64,000 nucleotides of DNA, from contig NZ_SACN01000001.1 of assembly GCF_004005865.1 (NCBI RefSeq), positions 1,984,001-2,048,000 on the forward strand, read 5' to 3'. Below, piece by piece: positions 1 through 8,404 of this stretch. Under the pieces are notes generated by a model, which worked only from the letters and a program-made list of their open reading frames with translations, did no database searches and was not told the DNA's origin. A program made the position numbers and the translations under genes. Source of the DNA: Sphingomonas crocodyli (GTDB lineage Bacteria; Pseudomonadota; Alphaproteobacteria; Sphingomonadales; Sphingomonadaceae). Numbering within the stretch: position 1 is the stretch's first letter; every line of letters starts with the position of its first letter.

Positions 1-75
1 GCGGCCGAGGGCGAGCGCGTCGACTTTGCGGGACGTGCCGAGGCGATCGAAGTGCTGGGGGTGAAGCCGCTCTAG
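1..75 (+). CDS. C-terminal end of an unidentified protein (partial)
   Basis: An open frame enters from the left edge and ends at a TAG at 73-75, leaving 24 residues that end in VLGVKPL. Base use fits coding DNA (GC-rich third positions). It ends directly against the stop of the convergent nucleotidyltransferase gene, which begins at the next base. The tail is too short to identify and no function is assigned. Confidence 0.5.
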   Translation, partial: AAEGERVDFAGRAEAIEVLGVKPL

Positions 76-1083
76 CTACCAGGCGGGCGCGGGGCGTTCG
101 GGGCGTCCGGCGGCCCATTCGTCGAACAGCGGCGCAAGTTCGGGCGGCAGCTCTGCCGCGAACGCCTCGCCTAACGGATATTGGGGCATCGTCAGGTCGA
201 CCGTATCGAGCAGGGCGATCCCTTGCGCGCGGTCCTTCGGTCGCTTGAGCGGATTGCGCTTGGCCTGTCCCGACATCCACAGCTTCTGGAGCGCGAACCA
301 GCGGGGATCGGGCGCCACGATCCGGGCCGGCGCGCCGTCGCGACCGACGACGACATGATCGACCGGTTGGCCGAGCAATAGCCATTCCTGTTCTGGCAAG
401 GCGACCGGCATGGGGCGATCGGTGCGGCCCATTGTGTCGACCCGCGATGGCGCCGCCAGAATCTCGACTTCGTAGGCTTTCGAATTGCGAGCCTGAAAGG
501 GGCGTTCGGTGTTGACCGTGAAGGTGGAATCGACCGCCTTGAGCATATCCCAGACCGGCTTGGCGGCTTCATCGGCTGCGCTGGCGGACCATGTGAGATC
601 GAAGTCGAAGGTTTCGTCGGGCACGGCGCGGATGAAGCCCCCGGCTTCGATCTGATAGGCGGGCAGGGCATTGGTGCCGACGACCGTCAGGTGGCTGCCC
701 AGCAGGGCGCGTCGATCGGTTTCGCGCAGGATCGCGCCCGCCTCGCTGGCCAGCAGGGGAAGCCGCAGGGCGCGGTAGAGTTGGCAGCTTTCCGCGAGCG
801 AAATGCGGCTGTCGTCACGTTGCTGTTTCAGCGCCGCTTTCGTCGTGCGATAATCGTCGAACTGTTTCTCGAGATTGGGCGACCACGGGCCTAGGCTGCG
901 GCCATTGCCGCTGCGGTCGGCAATCTCATAGAGATAGGCGCGCCCACCGATTTCCTTGCGGCGCAGATCGTAAGGGAGGGCGGCGAGGGCACGTTCGGCC
1001 TCCATCCACACCTCGTAGCGCTGGCGAAGGTTGACGAGGGTGCGTGCCTGTTCGTCGCTGAAGGGGTCGACGCGGGTTCTCAC
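76..1083 (-). CDS. GSU2403-like nucleotidyltransferase-fold protein
   Basis: This 335-residue protein resembles the bacterial nucleotidyltransferase-fold family called GSU2403/NTP_transf_8. The core signature is a GTNAL stretch (about residues 136-140), followed some 20 residues later by an acidic pair, D160 and D162 in FDFDL. These match the Gly-rich and DxD metal-binding positions of the polymerase-beta fold. The N-terminal 120 residues are charged and helical. The substrate is unknown for this family; members may act on nucleic acid or protein, or belong to defence or toxin-antitoxin-like modules. The start is a GTG at 1083, with only a weak GGGA upstream that lies inside a perfect inverted repeat. 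The gene is monocistronic and convergent with the partial gene to its left. The family call is fairly sure and the role is unknown. Confidence 0.72.
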   Translation of the reverse strand: MRTRVDPFSDEQARTLVNLRQRYEVWMEAERALAALPYDLRRKEIGGRAYLYEIADRSGNGRSLGPWSPNLEKQFDDYRTTKAALKQQRDDSRISLAESCQLYRALRLPLLASEAGAILRETDRRALLGSHLTVVGTNALPAYQIEAGGFIRAVPDETFDFDLTWSASAADEAAKPVWDMLKAVDSTFTVNTERPFQARNSKAYEVEILAAPSRVDTMGRTDRPMPVALPEQEWLLLGQPVDHVVVGRDGAPARIVAPDPRWFALQKLWMSGQAKRNPLKRPKDRAQGIALLDTVDLTMPQYPLGEAFAAELPPELAPLFDEWAAGRPERPAPAW

Positions 1084-1085
1084 CG

Positions 1086-1126
1086 TTTATCCCACAATTT
1101 TCGCTTTTCGGAATATGTGGGATAAA
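1086..1126. promoter_or_regulatory. Perfect 11-bp inverted repeat upstream of the nucleotidyltransferase gene
   Basis: TTTATCCCACA at 1086-1096 and its exact reverse complement TGTGGGATAAA at 1116-1126 are separated by 19 bases. The left arm starts 3 bases from the GTG start of the leftward gene. The pair could be a dimeric operator, with centres about 30 bp (three helical turns) apart, or a hairpin masking the ribosome binding site. This is seen directly; the function is inferred. Confidence 0.55.
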
Positions 1127-1235
1127 TCCCGAAAAATCAATCTTTGGGCGTGAAAGGCAAGGATTGATCCCCGTCAATGCCGCAACCGTCTTCCAGGCGC
1201 AGGGCAGTCTCCATCAGGGAAGAAGGAGACAGACT

Positions 1236-1895
1236 ATGCGCCGCAACATCATCCTGCTCGCCACGGCCGCGATCGCAGGCATAGCGGCCCCCGCGCACGC
1301 CAAGCAGGGCGACGTGATCGTTCGCGCCCGCGCGATCCTGGTCGCGCCGAACGAAAAGAGCAGCAGCATCCTGCCCGCCTTTCCGGGCGAGAAGGTGAAG
1401 GTGAACAATTCGATCATGCCCGAGGTCGACGTCACCTATATGGCGACCGACCATGTCGGCTTCGAACTGATCGCCGCGACCACCAAGCACAATGCGAGCG
1501 GCAAGACCGGGACCACCGGCACGCTGGGCAAGCTGGCATCGACCTGGGTGCTGCCGCCCACGCTGACCGCGCAATATCATTTCGCGCCGGAGGCGAAGGT
1601 GCGACCCTATGTCGGCGCGGGCGTGAACTACACGATCTTCTACAGCGAGAAGGCGTCGAAGGCGCTGCGCGGTGCGGTGGGGCAGACCGACGTGCACATG
1701 TCGGACAGCTTCGGCTGGGCGGCGCAGGCGGGCATCGACTTCGATATTACCGAGAAGATCTTCATGAACGTCGACGTCAAATATATCGATATCGACACGA
1801 AGACGCGCCTCACCACCGCCAATGCGGGCGTGCAGCGGGTGAAGGTCCACCTTGATCCGCTCGTGTTCGGGATTGGCATCGGCACGCGCTTCTGA
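1236..1895 (+). CDS. ompW: OmpW family outer membrane protein
   Basis: This 219-residue protein should form an eight-stranded outer membrane barrel of the OmpW type, thought to pass small hydrophobic molecules. A signal peptide covers residues 1-22, ending AHA before KQGDV. The mature part has the family pattern: VRARAILVAPNE near the start, a PTLTAQYHF strand in the middle, RPYVGAGVNYT, and a final strand ending in Phe (GIGIGTRF), the usual C-terminal signal for barrel assembly. The ATG at 1236 was chosen because AGAAGGAGA precedes it closely and the signal peptide starts there; an upstream in-frame ATG at 1164 would add 24 residues that do not look like a signal sequence. It stands alone, convergent with rppH across a GC-rich hairpin. 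Confidence 0.9.
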   Translation: MRRNIILLATAAIAGIAAPAHAKQGDVIVRARAILVAPNEKSSSILPAFPGEKVKVNNSIMPEVDVTYMATDHVGFELIAATTKHNASGKTGTTGTLGKLASTWVLPPTLTAQYHFAPEAKVRPYVGAGVNYTIFYSEKASKALRGAVGQTDVHMSDSFGWAAQAGIDFDITEKIFMNVDVKYIDIDTKTRLTTANAGVQRVKVHLDPLVFGIGIGTRF

Positions 1896-1908
1896 CGGCC
1901 GGCACCAA

Positions 1909-1931
1909 GGGGCGCCTTAGCGGGGCGCCCC
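1909..1931. terminator. Bidirectional hairpin between ompW and rppH
   Basis: GGGGCGCC at 1909-1916 pairs with GGCGCCCC at 1924-1931 around a 7-base loop. It sits between the convergent genes and overlaps the rppH stop codon. There is no clear T-run, so terminator activity is inferred from position and stem strength. Confidence 0.45.
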
Positions 1932-2396
1932 GAGATGCTCGCGGAAAATCTCGACGACTTCGGCATAGAGCCGCTTCTTGAACGGCACGATCATGTCGAC
2001 CAGGTCGTTCGCGTCGGCCCATTTCCAGACGCGGAATTCGGGATGCTCGGTCTCCAGATTCACGTCGGCATCGGTGCCCAGGAAGCGGGCGACATACCAG
2101 TGCTGGGTCTGGCCGCGATATTTGCCGCCCCACATCCGGCCGACCATTTCGGGGGGGAGATCGTAGAGCAGTTCCTGGGGCGCCTTGGCGATGATCTCGA
2201 CGAGGCGGGGCGGGATGCCCGTCTCCTCCTCCAGTTCGCGCAGTGCGCCGGTCAGCGGGTCTTCGCCGGGGTCGAGCCCGCCCTGCGGCATCTGCCAGGC
2301 TTCGAGTTTGGTATCGATGCGTTGCGCCACGAACACCTTGTTTTCGGCGTTCAGCAGCATGATCGCGGCGGCGGGGCGATAGGGAAGATCGGTCAT
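1917..2396 (-). CDS. rppH: RNA pyrophosphohydrolase (Nudix)
   Basis: RppH removes pyrophosphate from the 5' triphosphate end of mRNA, which opens transcripts to RNase E-dependent decay. The protein is 159 residues, normal for alphaproteobacterial RppH. The Nudix box spans residues 39-61, with the RELEEETGI core supplying the metal-binding glutamates. The N-terminus [16 protein letters not shown] and the QMPQGG lead-in to the box are typical of RppH rather than other Nudix enzymes, as is the C-terminal FKKRLYAEVVEIF. The ATG at 2396 overlaps the stop of the upstream esterase gene by 4 bases (ATGA), so the two are probably translated together. Confidence 0.93.
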   Translation of the reverse strand: MTDLPYRPAAAIMLLNAENKVFVAQRIDTKLEAWQMPQGGLDPGEDPLTGALRELEEETGIPPRLVEIIAKAPQELLYDLPPEMVGRMWGGKYRGQTQHWYVARFLGTDADVNLETEHPEFRVWKWADANDLVDMIVPFKKRLYAEVVEIFREHLGAPR

Positions 2397-3343
2397 GATG
2401 GCCTCAGGTCGATCAAAGTGCGGAAAAGCGCAAGGCTGCGCGCGAGATCTGCGTTCGCGGAGGGGAGCGCGCGGCGCAGCGTGAGCCAGCCGTGGATCGT
2501 GCCCGCCGCCTCGTCATAGGTGACGCTGCCGCCCGCCTCGACCAGCGCCTTGGCGAAGGCGCGGCCCTGATCGAGCAAGGGATCGAGCGACGAGGTCGAC
2601 ACCAGCACCGGCGGCAGGCCCGCGAGCAGACCATAAGCGGGCGATGCGCGCCAATGCTTGAAATCGGGCGCATAACATTCGTTGAACCAGCGCAGCAGAT
2701 CGGCGGTCAGCATATGCTTTTCGGCGAACCGCTCGGTCGAGGGATAGCGGCGGCGCAGGTCGGTCGCGGGGTAGAGCGCCCAGATCGCGGTGACGGGCAG
2801 GGCGGCGGTTGTCTCGCGCAGCGCCATCGCCGATACGATCGAGAGCGTCGCCCCCGCGCTGTCGCCCGCCAGCGCGATCCGATCGTAAGAGCGGCCGAAC
2901 AGATCGGGCTGCTCCGCGATCCAGCGCAACGCCGCCTCGCAATCGTCGGGTGCTGCGGGCCAGGGATGATCGGGCGCGAGGCGATAGGCGATCGAGATAA
3001 CGGGAAGCCCGGTCCCGTTGGCGATCGCTGTCGCAGCGCTGTCATAGGTGTCGAGATCGCCCAGCACGAAGCCGCCGCCGTGAATGAAGACGATCAGCGG
3101 CCCCGCCTCGTCGCGCGCCTCCTGCGCATCGTAGAAGCGCGCGGCGATCGTTCCGTGCGGCGCAGGGATGTCGATGTCGCGCCGGAACGCGATCGGATCG
3201 GCGGGCAGATCGCTGCGCGCATTGTCCTGCGCCGATTGCGCGCGGGCCTGCGCGGCGGGCATCGTATAGAGCGCCGGCCGGTCCATGCCATTGATCTTGT
3301 CGAGGAACGTCCGCACATCGGGACGGATGAAGTCGCTATCCAT
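2393..3343 (-). CDS. Alpha/beta hydrolase, hormone-sensitive-lipase family esterase
   Basis: This is a cytoplasmic carboxylesterase of the HSL (family IV) type, about 316 residues from the chosen start. The oxyanion-hole motif HGGG lies near residues 88-91 and the nucleophile elbow GDSAG near 160-164, with the serine at about 162. The acid (SSLDPLLDQ) and the histidine (GTIHGW) of the triad follow in order. The ATG at 3343 gives [15 protein letters not shown], which matches how the family begins; an in-frame start 12 codons upstream (3379) is possible. It runs divergently from the histone-deacetylase-like gene with less than 40 bp between likely starts, and overlaps rppH by 4 bases downstream. 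The natural ester substrate cannot be read from the sequence. Confidence 0.85.
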   Translation of the reverse strand: MDSDFIRPDVRTFLDKINGMDRPALYTMPAAQARAQSAQDNARSDLPADPIAFRRDIDIPAPHGTIAARFYDAQEARDEAGPLIVFIHGGGFVLGDLDTYDSAATAIANGTGLPVISIAYRLAPDHPWPAAPDDCEAALRWIAEQPDLFGRSYDRIALAGDSAGATLSIVSAMALRETTAALPVTAIWALYPATDLRRRYPSTERFAEKHMLTADLLRWFNECYAPDFKHWRASPAYGLLAGLPPVLVSTSSLDPLLDQGRAFAKALVEAGGSVTYDEAAGTIHGWLTLRRALPSANADLARSLALFRTLIDLRPS

Positions 3344-3380
3344 GACCGACGAGGTGGGGCAGGGCGCGCACGCTGGCAAG

Positions 3381-4295
3381 ATGCTGCATGTCGTCCACCA
3401 CCCCGATTATGTCGCGCCGGGCGCGGTGGGCAGCGGCTTCGCCTTCGACAAATATGGTCTGGTGATGCAGGCGCTGGCCGAAAGCGGGGTGCCGCATATC
3501 ATCCACGCGCCCGATCCGATGCCGGTCGGCTGGATCGAGGCGATCCACGATCCGGCCTATGTCGCCGAGGTGCTGGCCTGCGCGGTGCCGCCGGTGAAGG
3601 AACGACGGATCGGTTTCCCCATCGTCCCGCGCACCGCGCGCCGCGCGCAGCTGGCACCGGGGGGAACGTGGATGGCGGCAAAGCTGGCGCTCGAACATGG
3701 CTATGCCGCGAACATGGCGGGCGGGAGCCACCATGCGCTGGCCGATACGGGCGCGGGCTATTGCGTGTTCAACGATCTGGCGATCACCGCGAACCGGCTG
3801 ATCGAGGAGGGCGATGCGGGGCGCGTGATGATCGTCGATCTCGATGTTCACCAGGGCGACGGCACCGCAGCCCTGCTCGCCAGACGACCCGACATCTTCA
3901 CCTTTTCGATCCATGCCGAGAAGAATTTCCCGGCAAGGAAGGCGCGCAGCAGCTTCGATCTGGGCCTGCCCGATGGGACGGATGACGCCGCTTATCTGAT
4001 CGCGCTCGGCGAAACATTGCCGCGCGCGATCGACGATTTCGCGCCGGACATCATCCTCTATCAGGCGGGCGTCGATCCGCATGGGGACGATCGGCTGGGA
4101 CGACTGGCGCTCAGCGACGAGGGGCTGGCGGCGCGCGATGGCTTCGTGATGCACGAGGCGCGGCGGCGCGGATTGCCGATCGCGAGCGCGCTGGGTGGCG
4201 GCTATGGCGCGGATCGGATGGCAGTGGCGCGGCGCCATGTCGCGACGATCCTTGCGCTGCATCGGGCATTTGTCGCGGCGCCACTGACGGCGTAG
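3381..4295 (+). CDS. Histone-deacetylase superfamily zinc amidohydrolase
   Basis: The protein belongs to the arginase/deacetylase fold family that includes bacterial acetylpolyamine amidohydrolases and AcuC. All key motifs are present: GGSHHA with the paired histidines (about residues 117-118), [10 protein letters not shown] supplying Asp and His zinc ligands (about 155 and 157), the third zinc Asp in [12 protein letters not shown] (about 232), and the substrate-positioning GGGY near the end. It is about 304 residues from the ATG at 3381, whose [10 protein letters not shown] start looks like the family N-terminus; ATGs at 3342 and 3285 are in frame but overlap the divergent esterase start. 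The substrate may be an acetylated polyamine, protein or small molecule. A lone catalytic gene of this type is not tied to chromatin. Confidence 0.88.
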   Translation: MLHVVHHPDYVAPGAVGSGFAFDKYGLVMQALAESGVPHIIHAPDPMPVGWIEAIHDPAYVAEVLACAVPPVKERRIGFPIVPRTARRAQLAPGGTWMAAKLALEHGYAANMAGGSHHALADTGAGYCVFNDLAITANRLIEEGDAGRVMIVDLDVHQGDGTAALLARRPDIFTFSIHAEKNFPARKARSSFDLGLPDGTDDAAYLIALGETLPRAIDDFAPDIILYQAGVDPHGDDRLGRLALSDEGLAARDGFVMHEARRRGLPIASALGGGYGADRMAVARRHVATILALHRAFVAAPLTA

Positions 4296-4323
4296 AGCGG
4301 GGCCGATCGAAAGGATGCCCCCG

Positions 4324-4737
4324 ATGTCGCTCCGTTTTGCTTTGCTCGCCGCCATTTCCGCGCCCGCTCTGGCCGCCGCGCCCAAGCCCGTGGCCCCGGC
4401 ACCTGCGCCGGTGATCCTGACGCCCGGTCCCAATTGGAACGGCATGTCGGCCGAAGGACGCACGATCGCGGCGCGCATCTATGCCCAGCCCGATCCGCGC
4501 GCAGGCGAGCTCAAGAGCGAGATCGACGCGCTGCGGCTCGAACGCACCCAGTTGATCGCCGCCGTCCCGATCGACGTCGACGCGCTCGAATCCTTGCTCA
4601 AGAAGGATGAGGATCTGCAGGCCGAGCGGCGTCGGCGAAGCAACGCCAAGCTGATCGAACTGATCCGCGCGCTGCCCGAGGCCGATCGTGCCGTGCTTTT
4701 GAAGACGCTCGCAGCCCCCGCGCGTCCGGCGCGTTAA
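4324..4737 (+). CDS. Small periplasmic Spy/CpxP-like protein (heavy-metal-sensor type)
   Basis: This exported helical protein of 137 residues has a signal peptide over roughly residues 1-17 (MSLRFALLAAISAPALAA), a Pro/Ala-rich linker, then a long amphipathic helical region rich in Arg, Glu and Leu (LKSEIDALRLERTQLIAAV, then LLKKDEDLQAERRR). This layout is that of periplasmic heavy-metal sensor/Spy chaperone-like proteins, where a helical hairpin binds ligands or unfolded protein. The assignment is by architecture, since no LTxxQ motif is clear. AAGGA at 4311-4315 is 8 bases before the ATG at 4324, so I prefer it to the in-frame ATG at 4315. Photolyase follows after 7 bases, probably in the same transcript. 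Confidence 0.6.
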   Translation: MSLRFALLAAISAPALAAAPKPVAPAPAPVILTPGPNWNGMSAEGRTIAARIYAQPDPRAGELKSEIDALRLERTQLIAAVPIDVDALESLLKKDEDLQAERRRRSNAKLIELIRALPEADRAVLLKTLAAPARPAR

Positions 4738-4744
4738 GGGGCGC

Positions 4745-6109
4745 ATGACTGCTTCCATCGCCTGGTTTCGCCAGGATCTTCGCCTTTCCGATCAAGCCGC
4801 CGTCGCCGCCGCGACCCATGAGGGGCCGTGGATCGGGGTCTATGTGCTCGACGACGATGCCGCCGGCGCGTGGGCGACCGGTGGGGCGCAACGCTGGTGG
4901 CTCCACCACAGCCTGACCGCGCTGGGCGAGACAATCCGCGAGCGCGGCGGGCGGCTGGTGCTGCGCCGGGGCGATGCGGTCGCCGAGGTGCGCGCGGTCG
5001 CAGACGCGATCGGCGCGAAGACCGTTCACGCCATCCGCCATTATGAGCCGTGGTGGCAGGCGGCCGAAGAGGCGCTCGCCAAGCATCTCGATCTGCGCAT
5101 CTACGAAGGCGGGCGGCTGGCCGCGCCCGAAGGCGTATTGACCGGATCGCATACGCGCTACCGCGTCTTCACCCCCTTTTGGCGCGCGCTCAAGGAACAG
5201 ATGCCGCCGTCGACCCCGCATCCGGCACCTTCGGCCTTCACCGCGCCGCACGTCGCGATCGAGGGCGACAAGTTGTCCGACTGGGATCTGCTGCCGACCA
5301 AACCGAACTGGGCGAAGGGCTTCGACATCTGGACGCCGGGGGAGGTGGGCGCGCGCGAGGCGCTGGCGGACTTCCTGCCGAAGATCGAAGATTATGACCA
5401 TGACCGGAACATGCCGGCGATCGACGGCACGTCGCGCCTGTCGCCGCACCTCCACTTCGGCGAAGTCTCGCCAGCCTATGTCTGGCACCGCGCCGCGAAG
5501 CATAGCCGCGCCAAGGCAGAACCCTGGCTGCGCGAAGTGGCGTGGCGCGATTTCGCCGCGAACGTGATCGATATCCTGCCAGATTACGGACGGCGCAATG
5601 GCCGTGAAGCCTATGATCATTTCCGCTGGCGGACGGGATCTGCGGCCGATCGCGATTTCGATGCGTGGACGCAGGGGCGCACCGGATACCCGATCGTCGA
5701 CGCGGGGATGCGCGAACTGTGGGCGACCGGCGTGATGCACAACCGCGTTCGCATGATCGCGGCGTCCTTCCTGATCAAACATCTGCTGATCGACTGGCGG
5801 CGTGGCGAACGCTGGTTCTGGGATACGTTGGTCGATGCCGATTACGGCAACAACGCGGTCAACTGGCAGTGGGTGGCGGGCACCGGGATCGACAGCAACC
5901 CGTTCGGCCGGATCATGGCGCCGCTGGTGCAATCGCGGAAGTTCGACGCGGGCGACTATATCCGGGAGTGGGTTCCCGAACTGCGCGGCCTGGAGGGCGA
6001 CGCGATCCACGATCCGCACGAAGCGGGATGCGCACCGGACGATTATCCCGAGCCGCTGATCGGCCACCGCGAGGCACGGGAGCGGGCGCTGGCGGCGGCT
6101 GGCAAATAG
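4745..6109 (+). CDS. phrB: Deoxyribodipyrimidine photo-lyase (class I)
   Basis: This FAD-dependent enzyme splits UV-induced cyclobutane pyrimidine dimers using blue light. It has 454 residues, typical for class I photolyase. The N-terminal half is the Rossmann-like antenna domain (begins ASIAWFRQDLRLSDQAAV). The C-terminal half is the helical FAD domain, containing the SRLSPHLHFGEVSP loop, TGYPIVDAGMREL, the WMHNR-like VMHNRVRM stretch, and DYGNNAVNWQWVAGTGIDSNPFGR, which forms the flavin and dimer pocket. The ATG is 7 bases after the preceding gene's stop. A family A palindrome starts two bases after the stop codon. Confidence 0.95.
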   Translation: MTASIAWFRQDLRLSDQAAVAAATHEGPWIGVYVLDDDAAGAWATGGAQRWWLHHSLTALGETIRERGGRLVLRRGDAVAEVRAVADAIGAKTVHAIRHYEPWWQAAEEALAKHLDLRIYEGGRLAAPEGVLTGSHTRYRVFTPFWRALKEQMPPSTPHPAPSAFTAPHVAIEGDKLSDWDLLPTKPNWAKGFDIWTPGEVGAREALADFLPKIEDYDHDRNMPAIDGTSRLSPHLHFGEVSPAYVWHRAAKHSRAKAEPWLREVAWRDFAANVIDILPDYGRRNGREAYDHFRWRTGSAADRDFDAWTQGRTGYPIVDAGMRELWATGVMHNRVRMIAASFLIKHLLIDWRRGERWFWDTLVDADYGNNAVNWQWVAGTGIDSNPFGRIMAPLVQSRKFDAGDYIREWVPELRGLEGDAIHDPHEAGCAPDDYPEPLIGHREARERALAAAGK

Positions 6110-6110
6110 C

Positions 6111-6193
6111 CGTCACCCCGGCGGAGGCCGGGGTCTCAGGCGGCTCCTGCGTGCCGCTACTCTCCTGAGATCCTGGCCTCCGCCGGGATGACG
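6111..6193. repeat. Dispersed palindrome, family A (copy 1)
   Basis: The left end CGTCACCCCGGCGGAGGCC and the right end GGCCTCCGCCGGGATGACG are near-perfect inverted arms of about 29 bp around a short unrelated centre. Further copies lie at 44495-44587 and 50514-50604. This copy is the most diverged of the three. It can fold into a long hairpin and probably serves as the 3' end of the photolyase transcript. There is no open frame inside. Confidence 0.85.
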
Positions 6194-6299
6194 AAATTTG
6201 CGGGGTGACGACACATAACGCAACAAACCCGCTTCCCGCCCCGTATCCCCCGTTATACAGCCGGTTATCGACGCTGTTGTGAGGGGAGCAACACAACCG

Positions 6300-7577
6300 A
6301 TGAATGCCCAGCCGCCCGCCGCTCGCGGACGCCATCTCGTCAAGGCCGATCGGGGTTTCGCGACCGGCGCAGGGTTGATCGCCCGGCTGTTCGCGCCGGG
6401 ATTCCAGCGGTTGCTCGATACGATTCACACCGGCCTGGTCGAAGGCGCGATCGAGGCGACCTTGCCCGACGGCAGCTTCCGCGTGCTGGGCAATCCCACC
6501 AACGGCCCGGTCGCGATCTGCGAACTCAAGAACTGGATGCCGCTCGTCCGCCTCGTCACCGCCGGTTCGGTCGGCTGGTATCGCAGCTGGGCTGAGGGGG
6601 AATGGACCAGCCCCGATCCGGTGCCGATCTTCGATCTGTTCATGCGCAACCGGCATCCGCTGGGCGAGCTTGGCCGCGCGCAGGGGCCGCTGCGCGCGTT
6701 CAACATGATCCTGCACGCTTTCCGCCGAAACAGCCGCGCGAACAGCCGCAAGAACATCGCATTCCACTATGATCTGGGGAACGACTTCTACGAACTCTGG
6801 CTTGACCGGACGATGAGCTATTCGTCGGCGCTGTTCGCCGATCCGATTTCGCCGTCCGAGACGCTGGAGGACGCATCGGTCCGCAAGATCCGCGCGATGC
6901 TCGACCGGCTCGATCTCAAGCCCGGCGACAAGCTGCTCGAAATCGGCTGCGGCTGGGGCGGGTTGGCCGAGGTCGCGGCCGCCGAATACGGCGCCGACGT
7001 TACCGGCATCACTTTGTCGATCGAACAAAAGAAATATGCCGACGATCGGCTGGCTGCGAAGGGGCTTGGCGATAAGGCGCGTTTCGAAATCTGCGATTAT
7101 CGCGACGTGCCCGATCAATATGATGCGGTCGCCAGCGTCGAGATGGTCGAGGCGGTCGGCGAGGAATATTGGCCGGCTTACATGCAGGCGATCGCCCGCG
7201 CGCTGAAGCCGGGCGGCAAGGCGTCGATCCAGTTCATCTCGATCGACGATGCGGTCTATGACAGCTACCGCACCGATCCAGATTTCGTGCAGACCTATAT
7301 CTTCCCCGGCGGGATGCTCATCTCCGAAAGCCGCTTCCGTGCGGCGGCGGAAAAGGCGGGGCTGGAATGGCGCGATCGCCACGGCTTCGGCCTCCATTAT
7401 GCCGAAACGCTCAAGCGCTGGCGCGTCAGCTTCGATGCGGCCGTGGCGGCCAACAAGCTGCCCGACGGCTTCGATGCCGAGTTCATCAAACTGTGGCGTT
7501 TCTACCTGATGTATTGCGAAGGCGGCTTTGCCGGCGGCGGCATCGACGTGGCGCAGGTGACGCTGGTGAAGCGCTGA
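6300..7577 (+). CDS. cfa: Cyclopropane-fatty-acyl-phospholipid synthase
   Basis: This SAM-dependent enzyme methylenates unsaturated acyl chains in membrane phospholipids. The protein is 425 residues from the ATG at 6300. The N-terminal 100 residues are the lipid-binding module of the CFA family. The methyltransferase core starts at NIAFHYDLGNDFYELWLD, followed by MSYSSALF and the SAM-binding motif EIGCGWGG near residues 214-221. The C-terminus carries the family stretch WRVSFDAAVAANKLP and ends shortly after MYCEGGFAGGGID. GAGGGGAG at 6281-6288 serves the ATG at 6300; a GTG at 6279 is in frame but lacks a good site. Palindromes of families A and B flank the gene. Confidence 0.93.
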   Translation: MNAQPPAARGRHLVKADRGFATGAGLIARLFAPGFQRLLDTIHTGLVEGAIEATLPDGSFRVLGNPTNGPVAICELKNWMPLVRLVTAGSVGWYRSWAEGEWTSPDPVPIFDLFMRNRHPLGELGRAQGPLRAFNMILHAFRRNSRANSRKNIAFHYDLGNDFYELWLDRTMSYSSALFADPISPSETLEDASVRKIRAMLDRLDLKPGDKLLEIGCGWGGLAEVAAAEYGADVTGITLSIEQKKYADDRLAAKGLGDKARFEICDYRDVPDQYDAVASVEMVEAVGEEYWPAYMQAIARALKPGGKASIQFISIDDAVYDSYRTDPDFVQTYIFPGGMLISESRFRAAAEKAGLEWRDRHGFGLHYAETLKRWRVSFDAAVAANKLPDGFDAEFIKLWRFYLMYCEGGFAGGGIDVAQVTLVKR

Positions 7578-7587
7578 TATCCACCCC

Positions 7588-7700
7588 CTCGTCATTGCGA
7601 GGAGCCGCAGGCGACGAAGCAATCCAGGCCCGCACTGGAGTTAGGTCGCGAGCCTCTCTCATGCGGGCCTGGATTGCTTCGCTACGCTCGCAATGACGAG
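7588..7700. repeat. Dispersed palindrome, family B (copy 1)
   Basis: Begins CTCGTCATTGCGAGGAGCC and ends GCTCGCAATGACGAG. The two arms share CGTCATTGCGAG and GAAGCAATCCAGGCCCGCA but differ between these blocks: the left arm reads GCCGCAGGCGAC, the right arm (on the other strand) GCGTAGC. It therefore has a readable orientation. Other copies are at 11212, 13524 and 43029. No coding content. Confidence 0.88.
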
Positions 7701-7757
7701 GTGGGTGGTCGAGGCGTTTCCATACAATTGTAAATTCAACACAGGTTAGTTTTGGGC

Positions 7758-7781
7758 GCGGAACTTTTGGCGCTTTTCCGC
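7758..7781. promoter_or_regulatory. Inverted repeat GCGGAA-N12-TTCCGC upstream of PilZ gene 1
   Basis: GCGGAA at 7758-7763 and TTCCGC at 7776-7781. The right end is 38 bases from the ATG of the PilZ gene. The same element, at the same distance, stands before the second PilZ gene. It may be an operator. The overlapping GGAAC with GGTT 17 bases later is also a poor match to an EcfG promoter. Confidence 0.5.
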
Positions 7782-7819
7782 GGTTGCTCCGATATCGAAC
7801 CAATCCGATCGAGTTGAGT

Positions 7820-8299
7820 ATGAGCGACAGGCGCCACGACGAACGTATTGAAGTCCACCTGTCCGCCCGGCTGCGCCCGGGCATCTGCATCGCGCTCGAT
7901 ATGGAGGGCGCGAAAGGCGACATCATCCAGCATGTCACCGTCACCGATCTTTCGGGCGGCGGCTTTTCGATGCTGGGCAACACCACCCTGTTCCTCGGTT
8001 CGCCCGTGATGGTCGAAGTGCCGCTGGTCGGCTGGCGCGAGGCGCATGTGATGTGGATGGCCGAAGGGCGCATCGGCTGCCAGTTCGCCGAGCCGCTGTC
8101 GGCGCAGGAGCTTGAGGACGCGGTCGCGTCCGATGGCGATTTCAACGAGCTGTTCCCCGGCCTCGTCGCGCAGATGACCACGCGCTTCGATACCACGCTC
8201 ACATCGATGCCGCTGGCGGGCGGCGCGGTGATCGAACTCGAACTTGCCGTGCGCCTGTCGGAACGCGGGGTCGAGGTGCTGTCGGTCGATCAGATTTAA
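7820..8299 (+). CDS. PilZ domain protein 1
   Basis: A 159-residue single-domain PilZ protein, a likely cyclic-di-GMP receptor. The N-terminus MSDRRHDERIEVHLSA carries the RxxxR-type c-di-GMP motif, followed by the second motif TDLSGGGF about 35 residues on, and WREAHVMWM and IGCQFAEPLS from the beta barrel. The C-terminal 55 residues have no motif I recognise. ATG 7820 was chosen over 7784 because it places the RxxxR motif at the very N-terminus, as in its neighbour. The next gene is a paralogue with the same order of motifs, so this is a tandem duplication. There is no flagellar or cellulose gene nearby to suggest the output. Confidence 0.85.
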   Translation: MSDRRHDERIEVHLSARLRPGICIALDMEGAKGDIIQHVTVTDLSGGGFSMLGNTTLFLGSPVMVEVPLVGWREAHVMWMAEGRIGCQFAEPLSAQELEDAVASDGDFNELFPGLVAQMTTRFDTTLTSMPLAGGAVIELELAVRLSERGVEVLSVDQI

Positions 8300-8343
8300 C
8301 GGCACTCTCTCTCTCAAAACTAATCTGAATCAGTTTTTGCGCA

Positions 8344-8366
8344 GCGGAACCTTCCCGATTTTCCGC
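8344..8366. promoter_or_regulatory. Inverted repeat GCGGAA-N11-TTCCGC upstream of PilZ gene 2
   Basis: GCGGAA at 8344-8349 and TTCCGC at 8361-8366, again exactly 38 bases from the ATG. It matches the element before PilZ gene 1, so the control region was duplicated with the gene, or kept by selection while the 105-bp spacer otherwise diverged. Confidence 0.5.
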
Positions 8367-8404
8367 CATTGTCACCGTTGTCAGTAGCTGTGTTGAGTTG
8401 CGTG

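Noticed and set aside
1137..1850. Minus-strand frame opposite ompW
   Set aside because: Shadow frame; the plus strand has signal peptide and barrel end typical of OmpW.
6111..6193. Dispersed palindromes read as a CRISPR or transposon
   Set aside because: Copies are single, kilobases apart, with no spacers, no transposase frame inside and no target duplication that I could see.
7760..7785. EcfG promoter before PilZ gene 1
   Set aside because: GGAAC is present but the -10 reads GGTT at 17 bases and the whole is better explained by the GCGGAA/TTCCGC palindrome shared with gene 2.
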